A stretch of 64,000 nt of DNA from a bacterium. Its GTDB lineage: Bacteria; Pseudomonadota; Gammaproteobacteria; Burkholderiales; Burkholderiaceae_C. The notes beneath the pieces were generated by a model. It did no database searches, had not been told where the DNA came from, and saw only the letters and a list, made by a program, of their open reading frames with translations. The stretch covers positions 222,007-286,006 of the forward strand of contig JAVBXK010000018.1 of NCBI GenBank assembly GCA_030824555.1, given 5' to 3'. A program made the position numbers and the translations under genes. Positions 63,764 to 64,000 of the stretch are shown one piece after another. Every line of letters starts with the position of its first letter. The stretch's first letter is position 1.

Positions 63764-64000
63764 TTAAATCACCTTGGCTTCGTTCTTGAGTTTGTCGACC
63801 AGCGTGGCCACGTCAGCGACTTTGATGCCGGCTTTGCGGCCTGCGGGTTCTGCGACCTTCAGGGTCTTGAGGCGGGGAGCCACGTCCACACCCAGGGCTG
63901 CGGGGGTGAGGTTTTCCAAAGGCTTTTTCTTGGCCTTCATGATGTTGGGCAGGGTGACGTAGCGGGGTTCGTTCAGGCGCAGGTCGGTGGTGATGACGGC
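63764..64000 (-). CDS. etfB: electron transfer flavoprotein subunit beta (3' part)
   Basis: The last 78 residues of EtfB; the start lies beyond the right edge. Visible are the C-terminal [20 protein letters not shown], the flavoprotein-docking recognition-loop region, and the end [10 protein letters not shown]. EtfB holds AMP and docks acyl-CoA dehydrogenases. First gene of etfBA, followed by the acyl-CoA dehydrogenase. Confidence 0.96.
   Translation of the reverse strand, partial: AVITTDLRLNEPRYVTLPNIMKAKKKPLENLTPAALGVDVAPRLKTLKVAEPAGRKAGIKVADVATLVDKLKNEAKVI

Overview
The window looks like a chromosomal segment of a beta-proteobacterium of the order Burkholderiales, most likely family Comamonadaceae. 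The evidence is the gene repertoire and sequence style: a phasin gene with CTGCACTGCA operators, tripartite-tricarboxylate (Bug) binding protein, paired cyanophycin synthetases, a dnaG-rpoD block, high GC coding DNA, and AT-rich short dispersed repeats between genes. I see no phage, insertion sequence, CRISPR array, rRNA or tRNA. It is mostly a stable core chromosome with several accessory metabolic islands.

Layout. 1-2.9 kb: the 5' part of a copper-type P-ATPase (FixI/CcoI-like) diverging from uspA across an FNR/FixK-like box. 3.0-6.4 kb: a leftward Bug binding protein - enoyl-CoA hydratase - malonyl-CoA synthetase operon. 6.5-9.1 kb: leftward rpsP-rimM-trmD-lgt with an intrinsic terminator between rpsP and rimM and no rplS. 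9.3-17.7 kb: a GNAT acetyltransferase, then a zinc region (zur, a small Cys-rich secreted protein, DUF3299 and an AEC carrier leftward; znuCBA rightward; a FtsX-type permease and its ATPase leftward). 17.7-20.6 kb: an orphan polyamine-type binding protein and a membrane diguanylate cyclase, translationally coupled to the ATPase gene. 20.7-27.9 kb: msrA, an MFS carrier, rmuC, a 2-hydroxyacid dehydrogenase, an FKBP isomerase, a nitroreductase and a class II HDAC-like deacetylase, all leftward. 28-32 kb: phasin with twin operators, a small coiled-coil protein, a patatin lipoprotein diverging from an orphan Fe(III) binding protein over a Fur box, and an SDR dehydrogenase under a LiuR-like palindrome.

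32.2-38.5 kb: a soluble diguanylate cyclase, dnaG and rpoD in tandem. 38.6-44.7 kb: an aldo/keto reductase, an HxlR-like regulator, then grpE, dnaK and dnaJ. 44.9-50.6 kb: a beta-CASP nuclease, a lytic transglycosylase, two small membrane-associated proteins, and a DUF47-Pit phosphate uptake pair. 50.6-59.5 kb: an AlkC-type glycosylase and a cyanophycin island: DUF1854 protein plus ABC exporter leftward, cphA' and cphA rightward. 59.7-64 kb: nitronate monooxygenase, acyl-CoA dehydrogenase, etfA and the 3' end of etfB.

How the parts work together. Zinc uptake (Zur, ZnuABC) and an associated MacB-like ABC system share one neighbourhood; carbon and nitrogen storage are represented by the phasin and by cyanophycin synthesis; c-di-GMP signalling appears twice, once coupled to a periplasmic binding protein and once upstream of the primase and main sigma factor. 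Fatty-acid and branched-chain acyl-CoA oxidation is represented by the SDR, acyl-CoA dehydrogenase and EtfAB. The most unusual items are the division of active sites between the two cyanophycin synthetases and their linked transporter, the binding protein-cyclase pair, and a family of about seven short intergenic elements with fixed internal spacing.
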